A stretch of 64,000 bases of DNA from Capitella teleta (GCA_000328365.1 KB309694.1:302907-366906), one strand, 5' to 3'. Counted from the stretch's first letter, positions 37,601 through 50,454 are shown. The notes: a model not told the origin generated them from the sequence alone. Translations and numbers: made by a program.

Positions 37601-38270
37601 AATTATGATTTTGACCCTTCGCTACCTTTCCCATATGGGCCAAATACTTGTTGTTATGAGCGGTCATAGAACTTCTCAGGTAATATTTCTTGTTCATCAA
37701 TTCTATTGTATTGCAATTCTATGTAGTTATGATGTAATCCACCGTAACAATAACTCACGCGCTTGGGGGACACCAGAAACACCACCTGAAAGGAGACCTC
37801 AAAATAAGAACGTGGAAGCAATGTTAAATTCAGAAGCACAGAACGGAGGTCATCAATTTCCTATAATATTATAAGCTGACCTGGATGTGCCATCATGGCA
37901 CCTGCTCCACATTTCCATGCTTTAAATTTCACCCTTTTAGATATCTACCCTATCTATGCCCAATTAAGGGAGAGGAACAGATGCAACAATCTTTTGCCCA
38001 AGTATAGAGACCGAAAGACAGTGTTGTCAAAGGCCGCACGCTGCGCTCTGAAATTTCCCTTTTCCCGGTGAGGGTCTCGATTTTTGGGCAATGAGCGCCG
38101 CATCTGTTACTGTTAGGGATTAGTAACCGTAAATAAGATTAAATTCGACAGGCACTCACCACCGGGGAATGGCGGCGCTTGCGCATACTGTTGTTGCTGT
38201 TGTCCTGGTTGCGTGTACTGTGCGCTGGGAGGGGGCTGCTGCTGCTGCTGCTGCTGCTGGTCAGCGTTGT
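34620..38270 (-). CDS. Phospholipid scramblase (PLSCR family), N-terminal exon not found
   Basis: Scramblases are palmitoylated, Ca-binding proteins implicated in bilayer phospholipid exchange. Exons seen: 38270-38160, 37491-37384, 37334-37257, 37160-37084, 37030-36676, 36621-36563, 34661-34620; at least 275 residues plus a missing start. Order: Gln/Pro-rich N-terminus with poly-[49 protein letters not shown], a Cys-rich palmitoylation stretch ([17 protein letters not shown]), [10 protein letters not shown], and the Ca-binding loop [20 protein letters not shown] before the C-terminal hydrophobic helix. The last exon is only 42 nt ([13 protein letters not shown], stop), found 1.9 kb away behind a clear TTTTTTTCTCAG acceptor; it continues the helix exactly as in the family. 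The first coding exon must lie right of 38270, probably beyond a Tc1 remnant. Confidence 0.9.
34947..34982 (+). repeat. (AGGTC)n pentanucleotide array
   Basis: Five tandem AGGTC units preceded by a diverged one. AGGTCA is also the nuclear-receptor half-site, and a 5-bp period automatically yields half-sites spaced as DR4, but no functional evidence exists. Confidence 0.85.
35580..36050. repeat. GC-rich dispersed-repeat-like block with A-rich tail
   Basis: A ~400-bp block, much richer in GC than its surroundings, starting around GTGAGTGAGTGATTGGGG and ending at CATGGAACCCTATAC, followed by ~65 nt of nearly pure A (35992-36049). The look is of a retroposed or SINE-like repeat with a tail, running into the assembly gap. 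Long open frames on the minus strand here are likely chance effects of GC content. Confidence 0.4.
36051..36100. other. Assembly gap (50 N)
   Basis: Exactly 50 N in a poly-A region, inside the last scramblase intron. The size is probably a placeholder. Confidence 0.99.
36448..36554. repeat. Tandem duplication (55 bp) of a palindromic unit
   Basis: Two nearly identical copies, period 55 bp, each containing the 12-bp inverted pair AAGGAAAATTTT / AAAATTTTCCTT around a 6-base loop, separated by A tracts. It ends 8 bp short of the scramblase exon boundary at 36563. Confidence 0.9.
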
Positions 38271-38636
38271 CTGAAAAGCAACAGCAATCCCATTTTGTAT
38301 CAGACTTCTTCAAAATCGTCCCAGGTTTAATGATGAAAATGAAGCCAGACACTAATATAAACTGAGATCCAAAAGAAAGGTACCTCATTTTGTATTTCAA
38401 AATATTGCAGAAAAACGCAAGTGCATGAGTTACAAGCACGAATGCGGTCATATGAAAGCATACAGTATTCATTTCAATGGCCAGACTCGGTTTCAAATGC
38501 TTCACTCAATCGGAATTTGAAATTCGGGATAAACCGTGTCAATTTCGAACAATTAAACAACGAATGAAAAGTTTGGAACCAAAGTTAGAAATTGTGATTC
38601 TCTGACTGCTGGCGGTTCGTTTGCCACCTTTGTATC

Positions 38637-39235
38637 CATTATGCCACGATTAACGGGACTCCCAGGGATGGCGCGCCCTTGGGATGCATGAAGCAGGATT
38701 GTCAGCAGACCGCGTGGTACGACGTTTTGGGTGTTGCAAAAACTACGACTGAGGTTTGCAGAATCTGGATCATAGAAGGATCGACCGCGATCTAGAAGGC
38801 CTCGCGTGAAGAGATATTTTGACCGGATAGGCAGTCTCAGATACAACATTTTTGAGACCGTTTTCAACCACCAAGTGAAGCTGTTGCAGTTGGCACACAC
38901 GGACGCCCGGTGAGCTAGCGAACTGTGCAACGTCAGCTGCAAGAATTTGACTTGTCTTGTAGACCTCCGTTCAGAGGAGTTCCTTCCTTGGAATTACACG
39001 GTGACCTCCGCCTTTTCCAGCACGATGATGCGCGGCCGCACACAGCTTTAATGACGTGGGCATTCCTCGAAGATCAAAATCTACAGACGATGCCCTGGTG
39101 CCCTATTCACCCGACTTCAATTCCATAGAACGCTCTCATTATGATGTTGCAGGAAGAGTGGGAAGGAATCTCACAGGACGCGACCCGGAATTTGATTCGC
39201 AGCATGCGAATGTTAATGTTAATATGACTAGTGTA
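38637..39235 (+). mobile_element. Decayed Tc1/mariner (Tc1-like) transposase
   Basis: Remnant on the plus strand, antisense to the scramblase. It opens MPRLTGTPRDGALG with a helix-turn-helix N-terminus (GLSADRVVRRFG). After several stops and frame breaks it retains the catalytic region: LFQHDDARPHTALMTWAFLE, then QTMPW, YSPDFNSIERSHYDVAGRVGR, i.e. the second Asp and the DD34E Glu neighbourhood. Clearly non-functional. Confidence 0.85.
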
Positions 39236-41224
39236 AATCACCGGCTGTTATCCTTTATATATATATATATATTTTTTTTTGCTGAGCAAATGCCATTCAA
39301 TAAACTTAGATAACATTAATGTACGTGTAAACGAGTACTTCTTTCTGCAGTTCAGATAAACCCCAATTCAGCAGTATTTCCCTACCCAGGCAGGATGATG
39401 CTTTATTCAATCATTTTAATCCGATTAGCGGAACAAGGGGAAGCTGAGGTGCTCGTCCACATGAGGGTGTCAGGAGTCCGTTATGAAGCAGTCGTGACTC
39501 CATTATGATAATAGAATAACATAAATAAATTATTGACCGCAACATTTCACTAAGGTGTCTATGCGGTTCCTAACAACTTATTCTGGGTTATGGGACCCCC
39601 AGACGTGACACGTACGTATGCCCTCAGCGAGCTAATTCTTTCAATGTAATATCGTGAAATTAGTTTTAATTTCACATTAGATTTAATTGCTGTACTTCGA
39701 GTAAAATATTGATTTTGCATGTTGTGTTCTCCTGAAACATATTACGATTACATGTACTATCTTTACAATGTGATGATAGATAGTTCCGCCAGCCATCGTC
39801 CTTTCGTTCATGTATAATAATTACATAATTATATAATTAATCAATTATATCTTGCAATCGGATTGCCATGGTTTTCTCAGATAATATTATGAAATAGCAC
39901 TGTGCACCCACGACTCACTTAACCTTGTGCATCTTTTATTATTAATTTATTATTATTGCATGTTATTCTCTTTTATGTTAAGCCCATAGAAACTTTTTCT
40001 TGTAATTGTACATTTTGCGATTGTGGGAAAATACATTGCATTCCTCAGTCATTGATGCAAGAATCGTTACACTGAGTGTTCTAGATATCGAGCACTAACC
40101 ATTACAGGATTTACCTAACATATTTGTGAGCGGTGATCTTTGATGTATTGTGTATATCGTAACAGTATATGAGAATATTCAGACGGTATTTTGTCTAGGT
40201 TTCACTCAGGGAGCCAAAGAGACCGTTATGTAACAGATGAACTCTCCTCACCCTGTTCGATCGATTTGGATTCAGAACTTTGCAATTCTTATAATCATGG
40301 ATTATCCGTTTAGTGCTTATAATTATTGCTGAAGATGCGTTCGCAGATTCCTTTTGGTGAATCAGCACTTTATAATTAATATTGTTTATATGGTAATTAT
40401 ATAGTTTTTTTTCTTAACATCAAAACACTTATTAAGAAGAACATTGCTAGGACCGGAATTTTGTCATAATCCCGAAAATGAACTTGGTTTGTTCAAAATC
40501 CGATCGATGACAAAGATGACTTCTGACCGATTTTATGCGCAAAAATAGCACACTATTATTATTTATAGCACTTCTCTTGGTGTCAGAACGTGCGTTGCCA
40601 TGTTAACGGGAGAATCTTCAACTCCAAATTTCTCAGCTTTCGAGAAATTTTGTCACTTCCACTGATAATAATGGCTGAAACTTCGCCACTATTAGAGATA
40701 TACTTGATTTTTTTTATGGAATGGAGAAGTCATTTATTTTTTATTTTTGTGACAAACGACCCATTTTGGTGTGCGGCGTTACATACTAATTATAATAATT
40801 ATAATAATAGTTTCATTTTTTTGACTCATCACAACACTTTTTCTCGGCGTCTGATCACTGATTTTAAGTGGATTTTAATTTGTAAACAATGATTTTAACT
40901 TTGCTGTGAGATATGCCCCAAACCCAAACAAGGCCTATTGAAGGATGTGTTGTCCTCGAATGTAACACAAAACTTGAATATTAGTAAGTAGAGTGGCTTC
41001 TTCTATACGTCTTGATTGGACATGCACGACTTGAGTATAATTATTAGCTGAGTGTCGTGCGTTAAGATTTTGGTATATAAACATTGTACAATATCCAAAC
41101 TGCGCGAAACGCACAAAGGTGCAACAGCAGTGCCACATTTGCCAAAACAAAGATCTAACAACAGAACAATAGTATTGTGCCATACTAAACACGAATTTTA
41201 AATACGATTATACCCACTGTAACC
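39236..41224. other. Intergenic, nothing recognised
   Basis: About 2 kb, very AT-rich, without credible exons. It could hold the missing first exon and promoter of the scramblase gene. Confidence 0.4.
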
Positions 41225-41500
41225 CTGATTGTCCATGCCTCTGAATGCCTGCGCCAATTAAGTCGAAAGTTGAACTGCAGGATCGAATGAGAACTCCGGG
41301 TAGCCACCCACAGGAAAGGTTGGTTGTGGCGACATCGTTCAGCGATTGGAAGGCTGCCAGAGATTGCGTCACGAGAGCTTTAGGCGCCCAACCGTGACGC
41401 ATGGAATCGAAGGCTGAGTCGTGAGGTCAGCTGAATGGCATCATGTACATGCTGCATGAAGGCATTGCACACGGAGCATGGCAGGACAAGCAAACGAAAG
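41225..41500 (+). mobile_element. Possible Tc1-like N-terminal fragment
   Basis: The translation around 41337-41410 (QRLEGCQRLRHESFRRPTVTHGIE) resembles the linker of Tc1-like transposases between the two DNA-binding helices (ERxRxTG...GRPRVTTxxxD). Badly decayed and lacking a catalytic domain, so the call is weak. Confidence 0.25.
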
Positions 41501-44477
41501 AAACGCAAACGACGGACACAAATAGTGGATTTCCGCAAAGGAAAAAAAACAAGAACCCTGCAGCCACAATAGTTGCGTCTTGTGTCATACATAGCTAGGG
41601 TTACCGAAGCCACTGATCTCCACATTATATATATATCGGTATAACAATTATGCCGTCCAATGCATGCATACATTCGCTATGTTAAAATTAACTAGAATCG
41701 CATTTGTCATCAATCAGCGCATGGTTTACGCAACCTGACAATGCATAAACAGGTACGTCCGTTTCCAAGTCATTAACCCCTGAACCGCCTCTCCGCCAAC
41801 TGAACCACTTGATGTGAGTAATCAGCAGCGAGAGCCAAGAAGGAGTGCTGCGTGATGGACGTCCTATGTGTTAGAGACAGGTGTGTTTATTCTGAGATAT
41901 TCGCATCCTTCGACTGATCCCTTCTGCTCACGATGCTCATGTTTCATTCTATGCGTGGATATTGCAGGCTGCATGGTCATGTTGCTAACCATAACCTGTG
42001 TTTAGATGCCGGTTAACCTGTCACTTGTATTCCTCATATTAACGCAGTTAAATATCTAATGCTCCCGTAGACCGTGCTTAGTGGGCGCAAAGCGAGTTTA
42101 TCAGTGATCATTATTTACATCTGATGCATTGTATCGAACTTGTTTGCTCATCAGTACAAACAGAGCTATATGTTCACCAGACTGGCTCTACTTGCGTTGT
42201 AATGGCTTCATGAAACTTTAGAGTGCTCGGTAGGGTAAACATTCACAATGCTCTAATGATTGGGTTTGCGGACATTTTTGCTTGAGGTCTAAGATCTCAT
42301 GTGTAACATGAGCAGATAGTAAGTGACAAGCTTAATGTAACGATATAAAAGACATGTGAAATAAAGCATCAACCCCTTTCGCTCAAAACCTCGTCAGAGT
42401 CGTAATTCACTTGGCACCCCTTTTAGCAGCTCGGCTTCTTGATTTGAAATGTTATTGGTAATTTGGAGAGTTGTAATACTAAATATATTGAGCCGCGCAC
42501 CAAAACTGGAAAAGCTGATCCAATATGATTCCCATCTTCCACCATCGGGACTGATGAGCTTCACAAAGACGCAATGCATCAGAGAGAAGCAAAGTTGACA
42601 GGGTGAAATGAATAAAATCTCCTTCAATGGACCAATAATCACGGCGAGGCCTTGGAAAAAGCAGTGGTGGCTAGGCGTCCATTGAGTTCAAACCAAATCA
42701 CAAGCAAACATCATCCGGGTATTCTATGGTCATGAGAATGAGCGCTGACAAACGAGATTCCTCGGATTCACGTCCTGAGAGGGAAGCGGGTCACAATTCT
42801 GTTCGGGAACCTCCTGGCTCTCACTCTGAGCGGGTGAAAACTGTGTCGGGTGCGAGGATGATGTACGATGTTTTTATGGATCTTGTATCAATTCAATTTA
42901 GTTATTCGGAACGACCCCATGCTCACAGTAACAAATCTTTTTATTGGTGTACATAATAATATGCAAATGACATTATTTTTCTGGGGGCATCATATTAAAC
43001 ACGATTAAAACTAAACCAAGAGACCGAACTTCGGCGGTTGGGTATAAGTTATATTGTAACATTTTCTAAAAGGGTAGATTTCGTCTGAAAGTAATAAACA
43101 GACAGGACTGGAAAAAGAAATTCCAGTGGCATGGGTCAAAGAGCATCACACCTTTTGTTGTACGTCAATGTTCCATGACAAACTCAGAATTGTTGCTGAT
43201 ATTGCGCGCCCAGTGCCGATTAGAATTGATCATGATACCACCGTGACCTTTGACCTAAAACACCAAGACCCGTATTGTACAGGAAGCCAATGCAACCGCT
43301 GCGGGTCTGCGGCAACCGGGTTTTTAAAAGATTCTGATACAAATTTTCAAACGGTGAGCTCCACGGAGACCTCACTTATCACCAAGAGTTAAGCAAAGTG
43401 GCACCGTAAGCGCTTAGAAGAGTTGAGTTAAGCACTGAATTTTTATTGTTATTTACAAGAGTAATTACACGAGAAAAAATGACTCGTGAGACATCTCAAC
43501 TTGAATTTCAATGAATCCGATACCCCAAGCTATAGCATAATAATATCCGGTTTGTTAGCCTCTACAGGAGTAAACATTGTTACGTGTATAAAAGATGGAG
43601 GCAATAGCAGATACTATAGCATATACATGTATATACGTACACATACAGGGAGATTCAAAAATATATCTACAAGTAATGGAGATTTTTCACCTTACCTAAA
43701 GTGTTATAAAAAGGCTCTTTTCTCTAAAACCGCGGAATGTACTCCAATACGATTATCATTTATAGTTAGAGTAGCCTATTATCTTGACAAATTTGTCTTA
43801 TTTTAGTTGTTTTCTTCAAACAATATTTAATAATTACGAAATTACGGAACCGAGTCGTAAATTGCTTAATTTATCATTCATGTTCTTCACAATCAGACGC
43901 ATTCAACTCACTCGATGAGCGTTGTTTATCTTACTTTATATTGCATAAATACGCAATTAATTATACTCATTTTTGTACTTCGATGTCATAAGGTAGTCGG
44001 AATATTTTTTTTTTTTTACAGATAATTAAGCATTGGCGAAATGTTGCGCAAAACTCTGTTTACAATCAATATGCATCCTCGCGCACGGATTTTTTTTTTT
44101 GGAATGTTCGCGAGATGCCCTTAACATATTTTAGCATTATTAAATGATGTTCAATTTGATTCAATTATATGTATTCACTATTACTCCGAAGAAAAGATGT
44201 GGATGTTTTGTTTGCATCATAAGTTAATGAAATATACATGTATTCTCTACACTTCCGTTTCATACAAACAGCTAGGACTAGCATTGCAGCAATTAATTAC
44301 GACACATGCTTGCTAAATATTTTACGTAAGAGTCCGGATCATTTCAGTGAACAAAATACCACTGCAAAGCATTGTTTACATTATAGTAAATATTACTACA
44401 TAATACATACGTGTATTGGTCACAGTAGAATGCAATGCAAGATTGCTTAACATAAACAAATAAAGTATTACACCATA
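41501..44477. other. Intergenic, nothing recognised
   Basis: About 3 kb. Short open frames (for example 42726-42956, 43126-43392, 43486-43806) have no family features, splice context or codon pattern that would support them. Confidence 0.4.
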
Positions 44478-44946
44478 GGCTCCTATGAGCATGCAGAGGG
44501 GAGTTCATATAATAACATTAATGCGAAGACCCTCTGTGGTAAATAACTCACGTAGCTTATTTTCTCCTTCTGAACGGATTTGTGGATATTTACTAAATAC
44601 TAATATAGATCGAGTATCACAGAAAGAGCCTGATTTGTAGTTGCAGATTTAGTGATAGTGCCATTGTGCACACCTGTTTATTTGCAGGTTCTGCTTCTCT
44701 GAGCCAAAATAAACGGGATGAGTCCTCATCGTTTTAAACGGTATAAAATATAATTGTATATCTTTTGTTTACTATAGCGTTTGATTATAAATTATATGCA
44801 ATCAGAAGATATTTGTTTGGGTCACATTTGTTATCGACTTATCACATAAAACAACATTAATCGAAATCCACATCGAAGACTCCCATGGTCATGCAGAGGA
44901 GATAATTTATCATTGAAACGAGAACACCCTCTGTAGTAAATAACAC
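44478..44946 (+). repeat. Pair of ~70-bp dispersed repeats
   Basis: 44478-44550 and 44878-44946 share the pattern CATGCAGAGG, about 35 variable bases, then ACCCTCTGTRGTAAATAAC. Within each copy GCAGAGGG and CCCTCTG are inverted, so each could be a small foldback unit. The copies are in the same orientation, 400 bp apart. Confidence 0.6.
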
Positions 44947-45348
44947 TTTTTATCGTGTTCTAAACTTCTAGAAGTATGATAATATGTATGCTAGTTAATT
45001 TTGAAGATTTTATGTTTATTTGAAGTGGTGGATCTGGGCCGGGGTGGCGCCTTTGTGTGTGCGGCATTGCTCCGAGCTGAACGACGAATGTGCGCTTTGA
45101 GGCGGCGTCGTTAATGCAAAATTTCTGGAATATTTGCTATAAAAAGACCCGGTAAAAGGCCTAATTTATTTTATAAGGGGCTCCAGCATCCAATTTTCGC
45201 AAAGTTGAGAAATCCCCTTTACATGTAAAATCAATATATTTTGAATCACCCTGTACATCAACGATTAAATAAAGCCAATCTACTCTTCACTTGAGTATTT
45301 GAGTTATCCCTCATATCCAACTATTACTGTGACTTCTTCTTTGAAGCT

Positions 45349-45545
45349 TTGTCTGAAATGTTAGCAAAACTTGTGAATGGATGTGCAAGTGATGTTTTTG
45401 GGACACCCCCCGTCCTCCCGGGGCGTGCTACATCTGCGTCATCCATCGCACCACGCAGCTCAAGCATCGATCTAAAAGTCGAAGATCAGAATGTAACGAA
45501 GCATTTCTCTGATGCACGTAAGAACATTCATCACTTCCAGCGCAG
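45349..45545 (+). other. Exon-like open frame, unknown
   Basis: An open stretch with balanced composition (SEMLAKLVNGCASDVFG..., SSIDLKVEDQNVTKHFSDAR) running from an AG (TTCTTTGAAG just before 45344) to a donor AG|GTAAAT at 45546. It does not begin with ATG, so it would be an internal exon. No family recognised and no partner exons found; it may be a pseudogene piece. Confidence 0.3.
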
Positions 45546-46119
45546 GTAAATATAGTGCTCAATACCATTTATTAGATGGTTTCATGAGTCAGAATCACAA
45601 ACACGTGGGCTGTTCAAAGCTTCCGCACTTCATAAGATTATAAATCAATTAAAGACTTGTTCACTCGGCGCATAGTCTCAGACTTCCCTGTTCTCTTCGT
45701 CAGGGTTTTTCTTCTCGGTATCCTGAATCGTTTGCGAGCTTTACTGCTTGCTGGGTACCTAGAGATGCGCGGAATGGCTCGCTGAACTTAGTGCAAAATA
45801 AATTGGTATTCGTAACTCGCGCCAACCCAAGAAGCCCATGCAATTGACTATCTTGCACTCATTTGTCATATTAGCATGAGCAGATTGAGAAAAACATAAA
45901 TAGGAGTGAACACTTTTAGTATTTTGTTCTGCTAGTATTCGACGCATCCCCAATGCATATATGATATATTGTAAAATAGAATCGACACCTTCAAAAGTTA
46001 CAAATTCGCCCGAACATAATTATATAAGAACCGCGGCCGTGAAACTGAATTCATTCACGCGTGAAGCATATAAAGTATTAGTCGCTAACATGAAACGCAC
46101 TGAAATAATTGAAAGTTAA

Positions 46120-46819
46120 AGGGAGGGAGAACTGGTTAAAAATGGACTTTCAGTCGTTATTTGATGCACCAAAAATGATTCCTATGCCTGGCCCACACAA
46201 GAAATATAATCGCTAACGATTTCGCGGGAGATATATTGCTATCTAGGCGTGACGTCAGGAGCTGTGATGAAACACCGAGTTCCCCATCTTTTACAATGGG
46301 CCTCGTCATATCAGCGTGTCCTGCGACTAAACCCCTGGATATTTTTTTATTTTCTTTTCGGAAATAGATAGAATAAACATTTTGCCACCAGTCAGGCGCG
46401 GAAAAAAAATATTTTTCGCTATTTTTCTTATTTTAACAAACGATTTTCTAGGACACCTACCATGTTTCTCATCCTGAAACAGTAAAAAGGTCAGCCAGAG
46501 TGCACCACGCATGCGCTTTCGTTTCGTAAACAACAGAGATGTCCTTTTATGGCAAAGATGATCTGCTCTGATTGGCTGAAATCGATAGCTTCACGAGGGG
46601 AACGGGACCAATCAGCCATCAGCCAAACCAAGCCATCAGCTGACGTTTGCCTCCTATACTTCGCAATGGAAGCCATTCTCCCATAGGCGCAATACTAACC
46701 CCGATATTCGGAATGCATTATTTCCTTACGCATCCAGGCATGGTGTTTTTGGCACGGAATGCTATCAATTGGTGCTATGAGTCAATAGAACATCACTTAA
46801 AATTTAGTTCCCCATCCCT
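46120..46819 (+). mobile_element. T2/Kolobok-like MITE, copy 1
   Basis: 700 bp, ends AGGGAGGGAGAAC and GTTCCCCATCCCT (inverted, two mismatches), flanked by TTAA at 46116-46119 and 46820-46823. TTAAAGGGA agrees with the TTAAAGGRR terminus described for the vertebrate T2 family of the Kolobok superfamily, which duplicates TTAA. No transposase; short internal frames are not conserved in copy 2. Confidence 0.8.
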
Positions 46820-46917
46820 TTAAAAGTAATTGGATAGCACCTCCTGGTTTTAAATGGCTGTTTGCCACCAGAATGGACTACAGGGGAATGAGCAAAAGAA
46901 AAGTGTTAGTCAGAAAG

Positions 46918-47205
46918 TAAAGGGCTCGTTACCGAAATCGACGCCAAGTAAAGGGCTGGTTACCAGAATGGACGCTAATTAAAGGGCTGGTTTCTGGAAT
47001 GGACGCTACGTAAAAGGCTGGTTACCAGAATGGACGCTAATTAAAGGGCTGGTTTCTGGAATCGACGCTACGTAAAGGGCTGGTTACCAGAATGGACGCT
47101 AATTAAAGGGCTGGTTTCTGGAATGGACGCTACGTAAAGGGCTGGTTTCCGGAATCGACGCTATGTAAAGGGCTGGTTTCTGGAATCGACGCTACGTAAA
47201 GGGCT
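46918..47205 (+). repeat. 31-bp minisatellite with 62-bp higher-order pattern
   Basis: Nine full 31-bp units plus a partial one, with no length change at all: starts at 46918, 46949, 46980, 47011, 47042, 47073, 47104, 47135, 47166, 47197. Each begins TAAAGGGCT. Two unit types alternate: A (GGTTACCAGAATGG) and B (GGTTTCTGGAATSG), order variant-A-B-A-B-A-B-B-B. Alternation indicates expansion by 62-bp dimers followed by a monomeric step. No CRISPR relation: there are no spacers and this is a eukaryote. Confidence 0.95.
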
Positions 47206-47694
47206 CTCATGATCAAAAACAACTAAAATATATTTACATATGTGCTTAATGGCTAGTGGAGAAACATAGGACCATATATACTCCATCCTAATGCCTAATG
47301 GAGTATCTTTTGCTTTCAGCTAACAATATCATAAGACAGATAATATGGTGAAGGTCAAAAGAAATTACCCTATGCATAAAATAATATGTTCCTGGGGAAG
47401 TGAGATTACGGTCGCATGAACTGAAATATGGCACTGCGTTTAGTTGAACCATTTCTAAACCAGTGCCTGAAATTTTGGATGGATTGATGGTAAAGGTCTA
47501 TTGGAGAGTAGCTGCGGTAAATAAAGACACGAGGGGTCAAGAATAAATTACGCAAGTGTGAATTTTATTGAAAAAAATCCTATTGTTATAATAATTACAA
47601 AAGGAGCCAAGTAAAATTCACTCAATCGGGTGAGCCTATCATGTTGTTGTCAGGATGGTAATTACGTAACAAAGAGGTACGTACTTGGGCTTAG

Positions 47695-47827
47695 AGGCAT
47701 ATATGGCTCCTGCATTATTCGCAGCAGAAACAAGTGTTTTCGACAAGGGGTTCTTTACAACTAAGCCGATCCCAGCTCGGGCCAGTAGAAGGGTCAAGGC
47801 TACGACACAAAGGGTCACGAGATCATT
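47695..47827 (-). other. Exon-like open frame with hydrophobic segment, unknown
   Basis: Bounded by a good acceptor (TTGTTGTGCAG) and donor (CCCAA|GTACGT). It reads NDLVTLCVVALTLLLARAG followed by IGLVVKNPLSKTLVSAANN, i.e. one possible membrane segment. No other exon can be linked to it with confidence. Confidence 0.3.
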
Positions 47828-48099
47828 CTGCACAACAATGTGATTAGCAAATGCTCAACTTCGATCATTCTAAATCTCACATTTTGCTCTCTATTGGTAT
47901 TCAAAAACGGGGTACTTTCTTTTGACGTTCAGTATATATCCAGTACTGATCGATCTTGGCTTAATATGTCATTAGCGAAAGTGATGTCGTGATTCTCTGT
48001 TAATCTAGTATTGTGACGAAACATGCATTTCATAAGAGTGAGCCTAAGCTTCTCCCTTAAACGACTCCAATGTATGGAGGGTGGTCATCAGTTTCGGCT

Positions 48100-48790
48100 C
48101 AGCTGAATTTGAACGTCCAGATAGCTTTTGAAAAGCTGGAGTAGTCGAGTCAGTGTATCACATTTTTGAATTCTTTGAACCAGTTCTTCTTTCTTAACTC
48201 TATCAAAAGCTCCGGCGATATCTTTCTGGGGGTTGTGGAATGTTTTTGTGCGTTCATAGAGTGGACTGCTTTACCAATCACATTCATTGCAAGGTCGGAA
48301 CATGAGTGTTTTGGGCGGAAACCATACTGCATTTTCGGTAGGTGTTCATTAGCAATGGTGTACTTGGTAATGTGGCAGGTAATGTGGCAGTTTCTAGTTT
48401 TGAACAGGCCATTTATCAGTGATATTGGTCGCTAGTTTGAGTAAATCGTAGGATCCTTTCTTTTATACATGTATAATTGTTGGGCAGGCGGTTGATCTCT
48501 TCCATATTTGGGCCATTCCCATACAGCTATAGAGGCTCATCCTGCTCTTGAGGAACTCTGATATTCTTTGGGAAATATGGAAGTCGGACCAGAGACTTTT
48601 TCTGGAGTCAGCTTCTCGTTGGGGGTACATCCGAATTCAGGGAATTTGCTCGTCCTCCCGATATAAAAATCCATTTTGTATTTTTCGTTTGACGAATACG
48701 ACGATATTGCTTTAAAAAGAAATTGGCAAAGACTGCAGAATATGAATGGGTTCCTGCTCATCCATAATGTTTACAAACAGCAAACAGCGT
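48100..48790 (-). mobile_element. LINE reverse-transcriptase fragment
   Basis: On the minus strand: a linker with CTPNEKLTPEKV near 48620, then a IAVWEWPKYGRDQPPAQ-type stretch, RPISLINGL, MQYGFRPKHSCSDLAMNV, and in another frame DIAGAFDRVKKEELVQRI (motif A). This is the fingers-to-palm start of a LINE RT. Frame breaks and truncation at both ends show that it is dead. It looks unrelated in detail to the LINE at 31950-33440. Confidence 0.7.
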
Positions 48791-48799
48791 TACAGACAC

Positions 48800-50454
48800 A
48801 CTGACATTCACTTAAAACTGATTGCCGTGGAATGAAATGATGGCCTGACGTCTCTCAGTTGGATCCTAGGGAGACAAGCGTCGACACGTTCGCTCAACGC
48901 GATGCCGCTCAGAGCTGTCATCGGCATATTCATCATCACTTCTGCACGCATTGACCTGATGCAAATGTGAACTAATTATGGGTTGCTGGCATAGATCGAG
49001 ACATCTAGCTGATGTGTGGATGCATTCTGAACATGGAGCAGTTGTTGCTTCTATCAGCAATTATATTTTTACAACAGTATTTGCACTACTTTTGTGCAAA
49101 GCGAACTGAGTTTTTAATCATGTATATTGGCAATGAGGCTTAATGTTATTACTGATGCATTTGAAGATGTGAACTTTGATCTAGGACTCACTCATTTCGG
49201 AATTCAGCAAACCGCAGGCAAGCAGTTATAGCGGTATATATAATATCTCCATCCTAAAGCAAAGATATCGATTGAGGTATGCACAGTGTTGCGGAACCAC
49301 AATTCGTGCTAATGACACAACGAGTTGAGTCATAATTGTGGATGAATCAGAACTAACTCGTTCCTCTTTTTCCATTCATAACAATTACCGATGATGATCC
49401 CATCTTCGATCACCAGCCAAGAACAGAAGAAAGATAAATGGAGTGAGGGAGCAAAAGAAACATTCGCATGACAACTTTTGACATTGGAAGTTCTTCTTGA
49501 AGTTCTAGGTAGGCCTAGGTTGTGTAAATTTGTGTTGAAATGTGTGCTGAGAATTTCTTCATCTGCAATAAAAAATCAGAATATTGGGTAATTTCTCCCA
49601 CCGTTCTAATCTATCGTTTTATGATGAACAGCTCTGATTTTCTGTTCTCTCAGGTTGTCTTATCTCATGTAGATTTGGTATCTGCTGTTGATAATCTGTC
49701 TGTGAGATAATTTCAAGGGTATTTATGCCAGATAGAATCTCTTTAAATCAACAGAACTAGCAGATGAAATTTCTAGCGCTTACCTGCTTATTATAGCACA
49801 ATAGCTGCATGCTTCTCTACCAAGTTACATCTAGAATAGTAAACACTATTTGCGTACTGCAATATAATAAAATATCAGTTAATACGATTTACTTCTAAAA
49901 AACAACAACCCAATGTTTTCCATCGTTCTTTAGAAAAGCGGATACATGCAGCTTTTCGAACCCATGGCGGCAATGAGCAATATAATAATGATAATTTTAC
50001 TAATTGCAGTAATAATAAAAATATAACTCTAATTTCTTTATTCGCACATGTATATAAGATAAAATATTTTCATATGAGACCACTGCTGCATACTGCCATG
50101 TACTGCAATTTAAAACTTATTGCAAAATACTGCACCAGCCAGCATCAAAGTGCTCTGTAAGGTTTACATTACGGTATTTGTAGAATACATTCAAATGCTT
50201 ATTGGTTCCACAAAGCTCAATGCAAGAGGTAGTGCGAAACGCAGAAATTGCAACTTGATATATTATGCATACAAATATTTGGCAATCGACCAGAAGAGGC
50301 TTCGATGATAGCAAAGTATGCTTGCCAGGTGGTTTTTCTACTCGCCGCATCTGAACAAACCCTCACCCAGATTTCTCTTGGTTTCTCCGCTAGGAAGCGA
50401 AGCAAAACACAGAGGGAAACAAAACAGTCCCGAGGTGATTAGAATTCTTCTCTG
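48800..50454. other. Intergenic, nothing recognised
   Basis: AT-rich; no repeat, element or exon that I can support. Confidence 0.4.

Noticed and set aside
41380-41673. 97-codon minus-strand ORF
   Set aside because: Cys/Arg-rich with no recognisable domain, opposite to a possible Tc1 fragment; not supported.
46918-47205. Regular short repeats, considered as CRISPR
   Set aside because: Units are contiguous with no spacers, and the window is clearly from an animal; this is a minisatellite.
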